This document shows positions 32,350 to 41,950 of a DNA stretch of 64,000 nt, in pieces. The DNA is from Klebsiella sp. RIT-PI-d (GTDB lineage: Bacteria; Pseudomonadota; Gammaproteobacteria; Enterobacterales; Enterobacteriaceae), in the NCBI RefSeq assembly GCF_001187865.1, contig NZ_LGIT01000009.1, forward strand, positions 620,001 to 684,000, read 5' to 3'. The notes under the pieces were generated by a model. The model ran no database searches. It was not told the origin of the DNA and saw only the letters and a program-made list of their open reading frames with translations. The position numbers and the translations under genes were made by a program. Within the stretch, counting starts at the first letter, position 1; each line of letters opens with the position of its first letter.

Positions 32350-33423
32350 TTAGAACTGGTAAACGATACCCAGAGCAACAGTATCATCAGAACCAATACC
32401 CAGCTTATTGTCGCTGTCGATCTGGTTGATGATGTAGTCTACGTAGGTAGACATGTTTTTGTTGAAGTAGTAAGTCGCGCCCACTTCGAAGTAGTTCACC
32501 AGATCAACATCGCCAAATGCGCCGATGTCTTTGCCTTTAGACTTGGTATAGGCAATAGACGGACGCAGACCGAAGTCGAACTGGTACTGCGCAACCAGCA
32601 GCACGTCTTCAGTTTTGTTAGCATAGCCGCCCGGAATACGGGTTGCGTTATGCGTTTCGCTGTAAGTACCGGCCAGGTAGATATTGTTCGCATCATACTT
32701 AACAGAGGTGCCCCACTGCTCAGCAGTGTCGCCACGACCTAACGCCAGATCCTGCTGAGCGTTAGTACGGTCAGCTGCACCATAGGCACCTACGATGCCA
32801 AAGCCGTCAACTTCGTAGCTCAGAGAGCTGGACCAGCCGTCGCCGTTTGAACGTCTGGCATCGTCACGCTCGTTTTTACCCAGGTACTGAACACCGAAGT
32901 TCAGGCCGTCAACCAGACCGAAGAAGTTAGAGTTACGGTACGTTGCCAGACCACCGTTACGACCTGCAAAGAACTGGTCTGAGCTGGCAGTATCGCCGCC
33001 GAATTCTGGCAGCATATCGGTATAACCCAGTGCGTCATACACCAGACCGTAGTTACGACCGTAGTCGAAAGAGCCCGCGTCGCCGAATTTCAGGCCCGCG
33101 AATGCCAGACGGGTTTTGTTACCGTCCTGCGCGTCAGCACCACCTTCAGAGTTGTTGCCGCTAAAGTTGTATTCCCACTGGCCGTAACCGGTCAGCTGGT
33201 CATTAATCTGAGTTTCACCTTTGAAACCAAGACGGGCATAAGTCTGATCGCCGTTAGGGGCGTAGCTATTGTCGCCGTTATGTTTAGAGAAATAGTGCAG
33301 GCCAACTGCTTTACCGTAGATGTCAACTTTGTTGCCATCTTTGTTATAGATCTCAGCAGCGTTAGCCGCGCCTGCTACCAGCAGAGCAGGGATTACCACT
33401 GCCAGAATGTTGCGCTTCATCAT
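32350..33423 (-). CDS. ompF: Outer-membrane porin OmpF
   Basis: A general trimeric diffusion porin of 16 beta-strands. The 357-residue product has a 22-residue signal peptide ending AANA and the mature start [16 protein letters not shown]. The constriction loop 3 PEFGGD is intact, and the C-terminal residue is the Phe needed for outer-membrane assembly. Near-identity to E. coli OmpF in the barrel, together with the position between aspC and asnS, supports OmpF rather than OmpC or PhoE. Surface loops differ, notably after AADRTNAQQ. The 5' leader matches the region paired by MicF RNA in E. coli. Confidence 0.97.
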   Translation of the reverse strand: MMKRNILAVVIPALLVAGAANAAEIYNKDGNKVDIYGKAVGLHYFSKHNGDNSYAPNGDQTYARLGFKGETQINDQLTGYGQWEYNFSGNNSEGGADAQDGNKTRLAFAGLKFGDAGSFDYGRNYGLVYDALGYTDMLPEFGGDTASSDQFFAGRNGGLATYRNSNFFGLVDGLNFGVQYLGKNERDDARRSNGDGWSSSLSYEVDGFGIVGAYGAADRTNAQQDLALGRGDTAEQWGTSVKYDANNIYLAGTYSETHNATRIPGGYANKTEDVLLVAQYQFDFGLRPSIAYTKSKGKDIGAFGDVDLVNYFEVGATYYFNKNMSTYVDYIINQIDSDNKLGIGSDDTVALGIVYQF

Positions 33424-33541
33424 TATTTATTACCCTCATTGGTTTTTTTATGAACACCTGCCACTGCCGTCAATACATTCTGTCAATATAAATTTACGGA
33501 ACCATTGATGAGAGTTTGGTGTCTTTCTGTGTCTGAGAGGC

Positions 33542-33570
33542 ATCTTTCCATTCATAACAACGTTTCGCTA
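33542..33570 (-). promoter_or_regulatory. ompF promoter
   Basis: On the minus strand, TAGCGA (33570-33565), a 17-bp spacer and AAAGAT (33547-33542) match the known weak E. coli ompF -35 and -10. The predicted start is near 33535, giving a leader of about 110 nt that closely resembles the E. coli one. Confidence 0.75.
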
Positions 33571-33576
33571 GCCTGA

Positions 33577-33620
33577 AAGTGCTACAAATGTCCTAAATAA
33601 GTAACAAAAAGAAATAATGT
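33577..33620 (-). promoter_or_regulatory. Tandem OmpR-like binding sites of ompF
   Basis: On the minus strand ATTTCTTTTTGTTACTTAT resembles the OmpR consensus TTTACTTTTTG(T/A)AACATAT at 15 of 19 positions. A weaker copy, GACATTTGTAGCACTTT, follows about 20 bp downstream, next to the -35. This is the F1-F3 arrangement of E. coli ompF. Confidence 0.65.
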
Positions 33621-33879
33621 GTAAATAAGTATGTATTTTAAGGAACTTTGTGAGTTACCTCTAAATTCCGACGCAATCGTGTATTAAAATGACGGTCTAT
33701 ATCCTATATATATGAAATGCTTATGTTTAATTTAGATAAAAGCCTTTCTTATCGATGAGCAGGCGGCGATATGTTTTTTTCTTTTAAAACTTATAGCCGT
33801 CCAGATAGCCGGAATTTAGGATTAAATTATGCTATGACATCAGATAAAGCTTAGGCGCAATAAGAATAGGGGCTTAATT

Positions 33880-33898
33880 TGTACATTTTTGTAACGCT
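33880..33898 (+). promoter_or_regulatory. Remote OmpR-like motif (possible F4 site)
   Basis: GTACATTTTTGTAACG resembles one OmpR site and lies about 350 bp upstream of the predicted ompF start. In E. coli a distant F4 site near -380 to -350 helps to repress ompF at high osmolarity. Similarity and position suggest the same role; not proven. Confidence 0.4.
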
Positions 33899-33977
33899 GA
33901 CACAGGGTGTTACAGTCCGGATGCGCGGGGCGGTTGAAAGAAAGATTTACTGGCAGAAATTGACAAAACGCTGACAT

Positions 33978-34003
33978 AAAAAAAAGCCAGCATAAGCTGG
34001 CTT
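33978..34003 (-). terminator. Rho-independent terminator after asnS
   Basis: Stem AAGCCAGC/GCTGGCTT (33984-33991 and 33996-34003) with loop ataa and an eight-base A run that reads as T on the minus strand. Confidence 0.9.
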
Positions 34004-34045
34004 CAGGAATGTGCAGTCGCACCAGCTATGGCTGGCTCGCGGGTA

Positions 34046-35446
34046 TCAGAAGGTGGCGCTGCGCGGCGTGCGCGGGAACGGAATGACATCACGTACGTTC
34101 TGTACGCCGGTAACGTAGGCAATCAGGCGTTCAAAGCCTAGACCGAAACCGGAGTGTGGAACAGTACCGTAACGACGTAGATCGCGATACCACCAGTAAT
34201 CTTCTTTGTTGAGACCCATTTCCGCCATGCGAGCGTCCAGCACATCCAGACGTTCTTCACGCTGGGAGCCGCCGATGATCTCGCCGATACCCGGTGCCAG
34301 AACATCCATCGCCGCGACGGTTTTACCGTCGTCATTAAGGCGCATATAAAACGCTTTAATATCTTTTGGATAGTTTTTCACGACTACCGGCGCTTTAAAG
34401 TGTTTCTCAGCCAGGTAGCGTTCGTGCTCTGACGAGAGATCCACGCCCCAGTAAACCGGGTTCTCGAATTTCTGCCCGCAGTTTTCAAGAATGGTGACCG
34501 CATCGGTATAGTCAACCTGAGCAAAATCAGCGGCAATGAAGTTTTCCAGACGCGAGATCGCCTCTTTATCCACGCGCTCAGCGAAGAATTTCATGTCGTC
34601 AAGACGCTCATTCAGCACGGCCTGGAAAGCATACTTCAGCATGGCTTCTGCCAGACGGGCGTTATCCTCAAGATCGGCAAACGCGACTTCTGGCTCCAGC
34701 ATCCAGAACTCCGCCAGGTGGCGGCTGGTGTTAGAGTTTTCAGCACGGAAGGTTGGGCCGAAGGTGTAGATTTTAGACAGCGCACAGGCGTAGGTTTCAC
34801 CGTTAAGCTGGCCGGAAACCGTCAGGAAAGCTTCTTTACCGAAGAAGTCTTTATCATAATCGACTTTACCCTGATCGTTACGCGGCAGGTTTTCCAGGTC
34901 CAGAGTGGAAACGCGGAACATCTCACCTGCGCCTTCGGTATCGGAGGCAGTGATAAGCGGCGTGGATACCCAGAAGAAGCCCTGTTCATGGAAGAAACGA
35001 TGCAGCGCCTGAGCCAGCGTATGACGCACGCGGGCGACCGCGCCAATCATGTTGGTGCGCGGACGCATATGCGCCACTTCTCGCAGATACTCAATGCTGT
35101 GACGTTTTGCCGCCATCGGGTAGGTATCCGGATCGTCTACCCAGCCGGCGACGTCCACAGACGTTGCCTGCAGTTCAAATGCCTGACCTTGTCCCGGCGA
35201 GGCGGTGACTATGCCGGTAACGATAACGGAGCAACCTGTTGTCAGGTGCAGGACGTCATCATTGTAATTGGGCAGAGTATTATTTATGACGGCCTGGACA
35301 GGATCAAAGCAGGAACCGTCATAAACGGCGAGGAAGGAGATGCCAGCTTTTGAATCTCGACGGGTGCGTACCCATCCGCGCACGGTGACTTCACTGTCAA
35401 CGGCAACGCGGCCCTGGAGTACGTCGGCTACAGGCACAACGCTCAT
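34046..35446 (-). CDS. asnS: Asparaginyl-tRNA synthetase
   Basis: AsnS charges tRNA-Asn. It is a class IIb synthetase working as a homodimer. The 466-residue product is the E. coli length. The N-terminal OB-fold anticodon-binding domain (about 15-105, with [21 protein letters not shown]) is followed by the catalytic core with motif 2 [21 protein letters not shown] and motif 3 [15 protein letters not shown]. It ends [12 protein letters not shown]. The start at 35446 has a purine-rich site agagag upstream. Confidence 0.98.
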   Translation of the reverse strand: MSVVPVADVLQGRVAVDSEVTVRGWVRTRRDSKAGISFLAVYDGSCFDPVQAVINNTLPNYNDDVLHLTTGCSVIVTGIVTASPGQGQAFELQATSVDVAGWVDDPDTYPMAAKRHSIEYLREVAHMRPRTNMIGAVARVRHTLAQALHRFFHEQGFFWVSTPLITASDTEGAGEMFRVSTLDLENLPRNDQGKVDYDKDFFGKEAFLTVSGQLNGETYACALSKIYTFGPTFRAENSNTSRHLAEFWMLEPEVAFADLEDNARLAEAMLKYAFQAVLNERLDDMKFFAERVDKEAISRLENFIAADFAQVDYTDAVTILENCGQKFENPVYWGVDLSSEHERYLAEKHFKAPVVVKNYPKDIKAFYMRLNDDGKTVAAMDVLAPGIGEIIGGSQREERLDVLDARMAEMGLNKEDYWWYRDLRRYGTVPHSGFGLGFERLIAYVTGVQNVRDVIPFPRTPRSATF

Positions 35447-35589
35447 AAATAGTCTCTCTGTTATCTGTTAATAGTGCAATAAACACATCGTTCCCGGCCG
35501 CCTTGGCGGGGGGATACCTATGTTACCTGTCATCCGCGAGCAGACAAGCAGAATTCGCAGCGAAAAGAGAAGAAATCGGAAAATAACAA

Positions 35590-35619
35590 TAACAAAGGGA
35601 GCCATTGCGGCTCCCCTTT
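35590..35619 (-). terminator. Rho-independent terminator after pncB
   Basis: GGGAGCC/GGCTCCC (35598-35604 and 35610-35616), extended by AA/TT pairs, with a 5-nt loop. The minus-strand tail is TTGTTATTG. Confidence 0.75.
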
Positions 35620-35623
35620 GACA

Positions 35624-36826
35624 CTAGCTGGCTTTTTTGACTTTTGGCAGGTCAAAGGCCTTACGCAGCGCACGAACGAATGCTTTATCGTGGCAAATGG
35701 TTTTACCCGGACTGTCGGACAATTTCGCCACCGGTTTACCGTTACACTCCACCAGCTTAATGACGATATTCAGGGGCTTAACTTGAGGAATATCGCAGGT
35801 TAAGCGAGTACCAATCCCAAAGCCCAGATTAACCCGGTCGGCAAAGTGGCGATACAAATCGAACGCTTTATTCAAATCGAGGTTATCAGAGAATACCAGC
35901 GTCTTACTCAGCGGATCGATGCCCAGTTTTTGATAGTGGGCAATGGCTTTCTCCCCCCATTCAACCGGATCGCCGGAATCATGACGCAGCCCCTGATAGC
36001 GGGTCGCAAACTCGGGACCGAAATCACGCAGGAAGGCATCCATAGTAATACAGTCGGTCAACGCGATACCCAGCTGATCCGGGTATTCGTTAAGCCAGGC
36101 GGCGAGCGCGGCGCGCTGGCTGGTGGCGAGATCCGGGCTTATCTGTTGATGTGCCTGAAACCATTCATGCGCCTGGGTTCCCATTGGCGTCAGCGCCAGG
36201 CGTCGGGCGAGATCGTAATTGCTGGTGCCGACAAACCATGACTCCTGTTGCAGGCGATTGACAATGGTCTGCTGAACGTCGCGGGAAAAACGGCGGCGGG
36301 TACCAAAATCCATTAACCGGAAAGCAGACATGTCGGTATCGGCTGTCAGTGCTGAAAACGCCTCAAGCTTGTACTCCAGATGATCAAGTGCCATCTGGGT
36401 GGTGGCTTCCGGCGAACGGTAGCGGTGGACCAGTTCACTGACCACTGCAAGCAGCGGAACTTCCCACATGATGACTTCCCGCCACGGCCCGGCAAGGCGA
36501 ATACTCAGCTTACCGCCTTCATTGCTGACGGTGACCTGCGTTGGGTCGTAACGAAAGGTACGAAGCCAGTCGAGATAATCTTTTTTAAAGAAGGGCAGGC
36601 CGGATAGCCACTGGTATTCATCATCCTGCAAGCTGAGCGACTGCATCGCTTCAACTTGTTCGCGAATGGTATCAGCATAAATACCCAGCAGATCGTCCCC
36701 ACGGCAGCGGAACTCAGCGGCAACCTGTACATCACCGTAATGGTGGAAAACAGCCTGCTGCATGTGCAGCTTGTAGGCATCCGTATCAAGCACCGAGTGC
36801 AGAACAGGAGAAGCGAATGGTTTCAT
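35624..36826 (-). CDS. pncB: Nicotinate phosphoribosyltransferase
   Basis: PncB makes nicotinate mononucleotide from nicotinate and PRPP with ATP hydrolysis in NAD salvage. The 400-residue product is the E. coli length. [17 protein letters not shown] near the N-terminus, [14 protein letters not shown] (about 172-185) and [10 protein letters not shown] are conserved. His220 in [12 protein letters not shown] aligns with the histidine phosphorylated in the Salmonella enzyme. The start at ATG 36826 gives [13 protein letters not shown]; an upstream ATG adds 14 residues without similarity. Confidence 0.97.
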   Translation of the reverse strand: MKPFASPVLHSVLDTDAYKLHMQQAVFHHYGDVQVAAEFRCRGDDLLGIYADTIREQVEAMQSLSLQDDEYQWLSGLPFFKKDYLDWLRTFRYDPTQVTVSNEGGKLSIRLAGPWREVIMWEVPLLAVVSELVHRYRSPEATTQMALDHLEYKLEAFSALTADTDMSAFRLMDFGTRRRFSRDVQQTIVNRLQQESWFVGTSNYDLARRLALTPMGTQAHEWFQAHQQISPDLATSQRAALAAWLNEYPDQLGIALTDCITMDAFLRDFGPEFATRYQGLRHDSGDPVEWGEKAIAHYQKLGIDPLSKTLVFSDNLDLNKAFDLYRHFADRVNLGFGIGTRLTCDIPQVKPLNIVIKLVECNGKPVAKLSDSPGKTICHDKAFVRALRKAFDLPKVKKAS

Positions 36827-36891
36827 AATGCGCTGTAGCGTCCTCTTACAGGAGCGTTTCCATCTCAAACCGGGTAGATAAAAGACGCAGG

Positions 36892-36920
36892 ATTATACCC
36901 TGATTATTTGTTTATTAAAC
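36892..36920 (-). promoter_or_regulatory. pncB promoter with NadR-like palindrome
   Basis: On the minus strand GTTTAA (-35, 36920-36915), a 17-bp spacer and a perfect TATAAT (36897-36892) form the promoter. The perfect palindrome GTTTA-A-TAAAC (36920-36910) covers the -35. NadR, the repressor of NAD genes in enterics, binds TGTTTA/TAAACA half-sites, but with wider spacing, so the assignment is tentative; the promoter itself is solid. Confidence 0.55.
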
Positions 36921-37172
36921 CCCAATCACACCACAAGCTGTCTGCAGGATCGAGAACATTTCGTGCCACATGTTATGCAAGTGTAGATTGTAATTGCTTA
37001 ACTTACAGAAAATAAAGGGTTTTTATGTTGTTTTTTGGCTGCCGCTGGATATGCTTTGCAAAAAATGCCCACACTTTTTTGTTTAGTATAGCGAACCCTC
37101 TGCCGACTAAAACACGCGTTGCTATCTTGTGTCTGCGCTTCTTATCACCTGCCCCGAAACGGAGATTTACAT

Positions 37173-37211
37173 ATGGAGCCTGAGACTGAGAATTGTAAGC
37201 TGTTACAATAA
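37173..37211 (+). CDS. Possible 12-residue small ORF upstream of pepN
   Basis: ATG at 37173 with CGGAGA eight nt upstream opens a frame for MEPETENCKLLQ, ending in TAA. I do not recognise it. It could be a leader peptide or chance. No similarity or codon evidence is possible at this length. It ends about 150 bp before the pepN start. Confidence 0.25.
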   Translation: MEPETENCKLLQ

Positions 37212-37362
37212 CAATAATGGTACAAACTATTAACCTTTGAACGGCAGCGGCATAGACATTTACGCTTTCTGCTGTGGAAAAGTTACGTATTCCGCATAGC
37301 GTGATGCTGGCAACAGGAATAAACTGGATCCTCTATATAACTGAAGATGCTAAAGGTTTTTT

Positions 37363-39975
37363 ATGACACAACAGCCACAAGCCAAATACCGCCACGACTA
37401 CCGTGCACCAGATTATCTGATTAGTGATATAGACCTGACATTTGATCTGGATGCCGCCAAAACCGTGGTGACGGCCGTAAGCCAGGTGACACGCCAGGGA
37501 GCATCTGACGTTCCACTGAAACTGGACGGCGAAGAGTTAACCCTCGTCTCCGTGCATATTAATGACCAGCCGTGGACTGACTATCAGCAAGAAGAACGTC
37601 ATCTGGTCATTTCCGGCCTGCCGGAACATTTTACTCTGCGTATTGTGAATGAAATTAGCCCTTCTGCGAATACGGCCCTTGAAGGGCTCTATCAGTCGGG
37701 CGATGCTCTATGTACCCAGTGCGAAGCCGAGGGTTTCCGCCACATTACCTGGTATCTTGACCGTCCGGACGTGCTGGCGCGCTTTACCACCACGCTTATT
37801 GCGGATAAAACCCTCTATCCGTATCTGCTTTCCAACGGGAATCGTATTGACCAGGGCGAGCTGGAGAATGGGCGACATTGGGTACAGTGGCAGGACCCGT
37901 TCCCGAAACCGTGCTACCTGTTTGCGCTGGTAGCCGGTGATTTCGACGTTCTGCGCGATACCTATACCACGCGCTCTGGCCGTGAAGTTGCGCTGGAGCT
38001 TTTTGTCGATCGCGGCAACCTTGACCGCGCGCCGTGGGCGATGACGTCGCTGAAGAACTCAATGAAGTGGGATGAAGATCGTTTCTCACTGGAATACGAT
38101 CTGGATATTTATATGATCGTCGCCGTCGATTTCTTCAATATGGGCGCGATGGAAAACAAAGGACTGAACGTTTTTAACTCCAAATATGTGCTGGCGCGTA
38201 CTGATACCGCGACGGACAAAGACTATCTGGATATTGAGCGCGTCATCGGTCATGAATATTTTCATAACTGGACCGGTAACCGCGTTACCTGCCGCGACTG
38301 GTTCCAGCTCAGCCTGAAAGAAGGGTTGACGGTATTCCGCGATCAGGAATTCAGTTCTGATCTTGGCTCACGGGCGGTAAATCGTATCAATAACGTACGC
38401 ACTATGCGCGGTTTACAATTTGCCGAAGATGCCAGCCCGATGGCGCACCCGATCCGTCCGGATCAGGTGATTGAAATGAATAACTTTTATACCCTGACCG
38501 TATACGAGAAAGGGGCGGAAGTGATTCGTATGCTGCATACGCTGCTCGGGGAGGAAAACTTCCAGAAAGGTATGCAGCTGTATTTCGAGCGTCACGATGG
38601 CAGCGCAGCCACCTGCGACGACTTCGTGCAGGCGATGGAAGATGCCTCCAACGTTGATTTATCTCATTTCCGCCGCTGGTATAGCCAGTCAGGTACGCCG
38701 ATTGTCACCGTTCGTGATGACTATGATGCTGAAAACAGCCGATACACGTTGACCATCAGCCAGCGTACACCGCCAACCGCTGAGCAGCCAGAGAAAGCGC
38801 CGCTGCACATTCCGTTTGATATTGAACTGTATGACAGCGAAGGGAAGGTGATTGCGCTGCAAAAAGACGGGCATCCGGTCCATCACGTACTGAATGTAAC
38901 TGAAGCCGAGCAAAGCTTTATCTTTGATAATATTGATACTCCACCCATGCCGTCACTGCTGCGCGAATTTTCTGCGCCAGTAAAACTGGAGTACAAATGG
39001 AGCGATCAGCAACTGACATTCCTGATGCGTCATGCGCGTAATGATTTCTCCCGCTGGGATGCGGCCCAGAGCCTGCTGGCTATCTGGATCAAGCTGAATG
39101 TTGCTCGCTATCAGCAGGGACAGCCGCTGTCAGTTTCGGTTCACGTGGTCGACGCTTTCCGCGGCATTTTACTGGATGAGCATATTGATCCCGCGCTGGC
39201 CGCAGAAATCCTGACCTTACCATCCACCACTGAAATTGCTGAACTGTTCGATATCATCGATCCGGTGGCGATTGTTGCGGTGCGGGAAGCGCTAACGCGT
39301 ACTCTGGCCACCGAGCTGGCCGATGAGTTCCTGGCGGTTTATTACGCGCATAAACTGGAAACCTATCGTGTCGAGCATGCGGATATTGGCCATCGTGCGC
39401 TGCGTAACATCTGCCTGCGCTATCTGGCATTTGGCGACCAAACGCTGGCGGTCAAACTGGTCAGCCAGCAATACCATCATGCCGATAACATGACCGATGC
39501 GCTGGCAGCCCTTTCCGCCGCGGTTGCCGCACAGCTGCCGTGCCGTGATGCACTTATGCAGGAATATGATGACAAGTGGCATCAGGATGGTCTGGTGATG
39601 GATAAGTGGTTCGTACTGCAATCCACAAGTCCGGCAGATAACGTGCTGGAGACGGTGCGTGGTTTACTGAACCACCGTTCGTTCACGCTCAGTAATCCGA
39701 ACCGCATCCGTTCGCTGATTGGCGCTTTTGCCAGCAGCAACCCGGGCGCGTTTCATGCAGAAGATGGTAGCGGCTACGCGTTTATGGTTGAAATGCTTAC
39801 CGAGCTAAACAGCCGTAATCCGCAGGTTGCTTCTCGTCTGATTGAACCGCTAATCCGCCTGAAACGTTATGATGAAAAACGTCAGGCGCTGATGCGATCC
39901 GCACTGGAACAGCTGAAAAATCTGCCTAATCTGTCCGGCGACTTGTACGAAAAAATCGCCAAAGCGCTGGCCTGA
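37363..39975 (+). CDS. pepN: Aminopeptidase N
   Basis: PepN is the main broad-specificity zinc aminopeptidase of the M1 family, acting late in cytoplasmic protein breakdown. The 870-residue product is exactly the E. coli length. The exopeptidase motif GAMEN is at 261-265. Zinc motif HEYFH is at 297-301 (His297, Glu298, His301), with third ligand Glu320. The C-terminal helical domain is complete. It stands alone, with a terminator 20 bp past the stop. Confidence 0.98.
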   Translation: MTQQPQAKYRHDYRAPDYLISDIDLTFDLDAAKTVVTAVSQVTRQGASDVPLKLDGEELTLVSVHINDQPWTDYQQEERHLVISGLPEHFTLRIVNEISPSANTALEGLYQSGDALCTQCEAEGFRHITWYLDRPDVLARFTTTLIADKTLYPYLLSNGNRIDQGELENGRHWVQWQDPFPKPCYLFALVAGDFDVLRDTYTTRSGREVALELFVDRGNLDRAPWAMTSLKNSMKWDEDRFSLEYDLDIYMIVAVDFFNMGAMENKGLNVFNSKYVLARTDTATDKDYLDIERVIGHEYFHNWTGNRVTCRDWFQLSLKEGLTVFRDQEFSSDLGSRAVNRINNVRTMRGLQFAEDASPMAHPIRPDQVIEMNNFYTLTVYEKGAEVIRMLHTLLGEENFQKGMQLYFERHDGSAATCDDFVQAMEDASNVDLSHFRRWYSQSGTPIVTVRDDYDAENSRYTLTISQRTPPTAEQPEKAPLHIPFDIELYDSEGKVIALQKDGHPVHHVLNVTEAEQSFIFDNIDTPPMPSLLREFSAPVKLEYKWSDQQLTFLMRHARNDFSRWDAAQSLLAIWIKLNVARYQQGQPLSVSVHVVDAFRGILLDEHIDPALAAEILTLPSTTEIAELFDIIDPVAIVAVREALTRTLATELADEFLAVYYAHKLETYRVEHADIGHRALRNICLRYLAFGDQTLAVKLVSQQYHHADNMTDALAALSAAVAAQLPCRDALMQEYDDKWHQDGLVMDKWFVLQSTSPADNVLETVRGLLNHRSFTLSNPNRIRSLIGAFASSNPGAFHAEDGSGYAFMVEMLTELNSRNPQVASRLIEPLIRLKRYDEKRQALMRSALEQLKNLPNLSGDLYEKIAKALA

Positions 39976-39994
39976 TTATTCTAAGTCATGCAGG

Positions 39995-40025
39995 CCGGGC
40001 AACCTTCGCGTTGCCCGGTTTTTTT
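39995..40025 (+). terminator. Rho-independent terminator after pepN
   Basis: CCGGGCAAC/GTTGCCCGG with a 6-nt loop and a seven-base T run. Confidence 0.92.
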
Positions 40026-40067
40026 ACGTCTGAACGGAGGATGAAAAAGCAGTATGTTACGTCGGGC

Positions 40068-40640
40068 TTAGAGATGCACCACGCCCGGTGGGGCAAATGC
40101 AGGAACACGACTCTCCCGACGGTGCAATGCCTGCCAGAAGGTATCCAGCGAATTATCAAGACGGCTTTGCAGGAGAGAGGAGAAACGCGGTTTATGTTCA
40201 TAATCAAGAACCTGCGTATCATCTGCAAAAACGCCGTGTAAAATCTCCTGCGCTTTCAGCGCGCTCAGTACCGGTTTTAGCGCGTAATCCACCGCCAGCA
40301 TATGGGCAACGGTGCCTCCGGTCGCCAGCGGCAGCACCACTTTCCCTTCCAGCGCCCGCTCGGGCAATAAATCGAGTAGTGTTTTCAGGGCGCCGGAATA
40401 GGCCGCTTTGTAAACCGGCGTAGCCACTATCAGGCCATCGGCACTGGCCAACTGCTCGTTAAACGCGTGTAACGCGGGGCTGTCAAAACGTGCATAAAGC
40501 AGATCTTCAGGTTCAAAATTTTGCAAATGCCAGTGACAGACTTCTACGTTGACGGCCGAGAGCTTTTCGCGAACATATTCCAGCAGGGCGCTTGAGCGTG
40601 ACGGGAAGCGGGGACTGCCGGCGAGGGTAACAATGCGCAT
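40068..40640 (-). CDS. ssuE: NAD(P)H-dependent FMN reductase SsuE (orphan)
   Basis: SsuE supplies reduced FMN to the alkanesulfonate monooxygenase SsuD for sulfur scavenging. The product has 190 residues (191 in E. coli) with the flavodoxin-like fold: [14 protein letters not shown] (FMN phosphate loop, about 9-22), [21 protein letters not shown] (pi-helix region) and [10 protein letters not shown]. The start at ATG 40640 gives [10 protein letters not shown]; a longer frame upstream is not conserved. The last ~13 residues ([13 protein letters not shown]) differ from K-12. ssuA, ssuD, ssuC and ssuB, which follow in K-12, are absent: pepN ends 93 bp away. Confidence 0.92.
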   Translation of the reverse strand: MRIVTLAGSPRFPSRSSALLEYVREKLSAVNVEVCHWHLQNFEPEDLLYARFDSPALHAFNEQLASADGLIVATPVYKAAYSGALKTLLDLLPERALEGKVVLPLATGGTVAHMLAVDYALKPVLSALKAQEILHGVFADDTQVLDYEHKPRFSSLLQSRLDNSLDTFWQALHRRESRVPAFAPPGVVHL

Positions 40641-40777
40641 GATTACTCCTGATAACGATACACGCTTTTTCATCAGCATGGGGAACAGTGAAAAAGGAGT
40701 GTGGCAGACGCGCTTTATTTCATTAAATGATTTATCCGGCGATAAATTATCAAAAAATGCATAACCGAAACGGAGAA

Positions 40778-40793
40778 AAGAAAACGTTTGCGT
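40778..40793 (+). promoter_or_regulatory. PurR operator upstream of pyrD
   Basis: AAGAAAACGTTTGCGT fits the PurR 16-mer consensus (ANGCAANCGNTTNCNT) at nearly all fixed positions. It lies about 65 bp before the predicted pyrD start. PurR control of pyrD is established in E. coli. Confidence 0.78.
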
Positions 40794-40822
40794 ATAAACG
40801 GTCATTTTTTGCCGCAGGTCAA

Positions 40823-40874
40823 TTCCCTTTCGTCAGGTTATCACCCATAATACGCCCCCGGTTTGCACACCGGG
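40823..40874 (+). promoter_or_regulatory. pyrD promoter and CTP-sensing start with leader hairpin
   Basis: TTCCCT (40823-40828), a 17-bp spacer and CATAAT (40846-40851) place the start in the C run near 40855-40859. The hairpin CCCGGT/ACCGGG (40857-40862 and 40869-40874) follows at once. In E. coli high CTP makes RNA start at C, which completes this hairpin and blocks the pyrD ribosome site; the same layout is visible here. Confidence 0.72.
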
Positions 40875-40889
40875 AATCCAGGAGAGTTC

Positions 40890-41900
40890 ATGTACTACCC
40901 CTTCGTTCGTAAAGCCCTTTTCCAGCTCGATCCAGAGCGCGCCCATGAATTTACCTTTCAGCAATTACGCCGCCTGTCGGGTACACCGTTCGAAGCGCTG
41001 GTACGTCAAAAGGTGCCGCACAAGCCGGTAACCTGTATGGGGCTAACCTTTAAAAATCCTCTTGGCCTCGCTGCCGGACTGGATAAAAATGGTGAATGTA
41101 TTGATGCGCTGGGGGCCATGGGCTTCGGATCGATAGAAATCGGCACGGTCACGCCGCGTCCTCAGCCTGGCAACGACAAGCCGCGTATCTTTCGTCTCGT
41201 CGAGGCTGAAGGCCTGATTAACCGTATGGGCTTTAATAATCTCGGCGTCGATAATCTGGTTGAGAACGTTAAAAAAGCCCATTTTGATGGCGTGCTGGGG
41301 ATTAATATCGGCAAAAATAAAGATACGCCAGTTGAAAATGGCAAGGATGACTATCTGATTTGTATGGAAAAAGTCTATGCCTATGCCGGTTATATTGCGA
41401 TTAATATTTCTTCTCCAAATACGCCTGGCCTGCGCACGCTGCAATACGGTGAAGCGCTGGATGATTTATTAACAGCGATAAAAAATAAGCAAAACGATCT
41501 TCAGGCCAGGCACCACAAATATGTTCCGGTAGCGGTGAAAATTGCCCCAGATTTGACTGCGGAAGAACTGATTCAGGTCGCAGATAGTCTGCTTCGCCAT
41601 AATATTGACGGCGTTATTGCCACTAATACCACCCTGGATCGCTCTCTCGTTCAGGGCATGAGAAATTGTGATGAAAGCGGCGGGTTAAGCGGCCGGCCAT
41701 TACAGTTAAAGAGTACTGAAATTATTCGTATGCTGGCGGCTGAATTAAAAGGACAATTACCTATTATTGGTGTTGGCGGTATTGATTCAGTAATGGCTGC
41801 CCGCGAGAAAATGGCGGCAGGTGCGTCTCTGGTACAAATCTACTCCGGATTTATCTTTAAAGGCCCTCCGCTGATTAAAGACATCATTTCTCACCTTTAA
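40890..41900 (+). CDS. pyrD: Dihydroorotate dehydrogenase (quinone)
   Basis: PyrD oxidises dihydroorotate to orotate and passes electrons to the quinone pool in pyrimidine synthesis. It is a class 2, membrane-associated flavoenzyme. The 336-residue product is the E. coli length. The amphipathic N-terminus [21 protein letters not shown] docks to the membrane. Catalytic base Ser175 is in [11 protein letters not shown], and FMN contacts are in GVGGIDS and [13 protein letters not shown] 40890 follows AGGAGAG. Confidence 0.98.
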   Translation: MYYPFVRKALFQLDPERAHEFTFQQLRRLSGTPFEALVRQKVPHKPVTCMGLTFKNPLGLAAGLDKNGECIDALGAMGFGSIEIGTVTPRPQPGNDKPRIFRLVEAEGLINRMGFNNLGVDNLVENVKKAHFDGVLGINIGKNKDTPVENGKDDYLICMEKVYAYAGYIAINISSPNTPGLRTLQYGEALDDLLTAIKNKQNDLQARHHKYVPVAVKIAPDLTAEELIQVADSLLRHNIDGVIATNTTLDRSLVQGMRNCDESGGLSGRPLQLKSTEIIRMLAAELKGQLPIIGVGGIDSVMAAREKMAAGASLVQIYSGFIFKGPPLIKDIISHL

Positions 41901-41919
41901 TCTTACGTTTTGTGACCTG

Positions 41920-41950
41920 CCAGGGCTTTATTTTCAGCCCTGGTTGTTTT
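41920..41950 (+). terminator. Rho-independent terminator after pyrD
   Basis: CCAGGGCT/AGCCCTGG with an 8-nt loop and the tail ttgtttt. Confidence 0.88.

Larger units (their letters stand above)
33424..34045. other. Long intergenic region upstream of ompF
   Basis: Some 620 bp without a credible ORF. Read on the minus strand it holds the asnS terminator (33978-34003), a remote OmpR-like motif (33880-33898), an AT-rich central block (33600-33850) with runs such as atatcctatatatatg that would bend or bind nucleoid proteins, tandem OmpR-like sites, the ompF promoter and a leader of about 110 nt. Confidence 0.7.
36827..37362. other. Intergenic region between pncB and pepN
   Basis: A 536-bp divergent region. 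Its left end holds the pncB promoter and palindrome (36892-36920). The rest should drive pepN; TATATA near 37335 could be a -10 but no convincing -35 is at the right distance. A 12-codon ORF with a ribosome site lies at 37173-37211. Otherwise I see no gene. Confidence 0.6.

Noticed and set aside
37021-37140. Possible small regulatory RNA in the pncB-pepN gap
   Set aside because: No promoter plus terminator pair could be found; AT-rich sequence alone is not evidence.
40641-40805. Upstream extension of ssuE by 55 codons
   Set aside because: The conserved SsuE N-terminus starts at 40640; the extension would cover the PurR operator of pyrD and shows no similarity.
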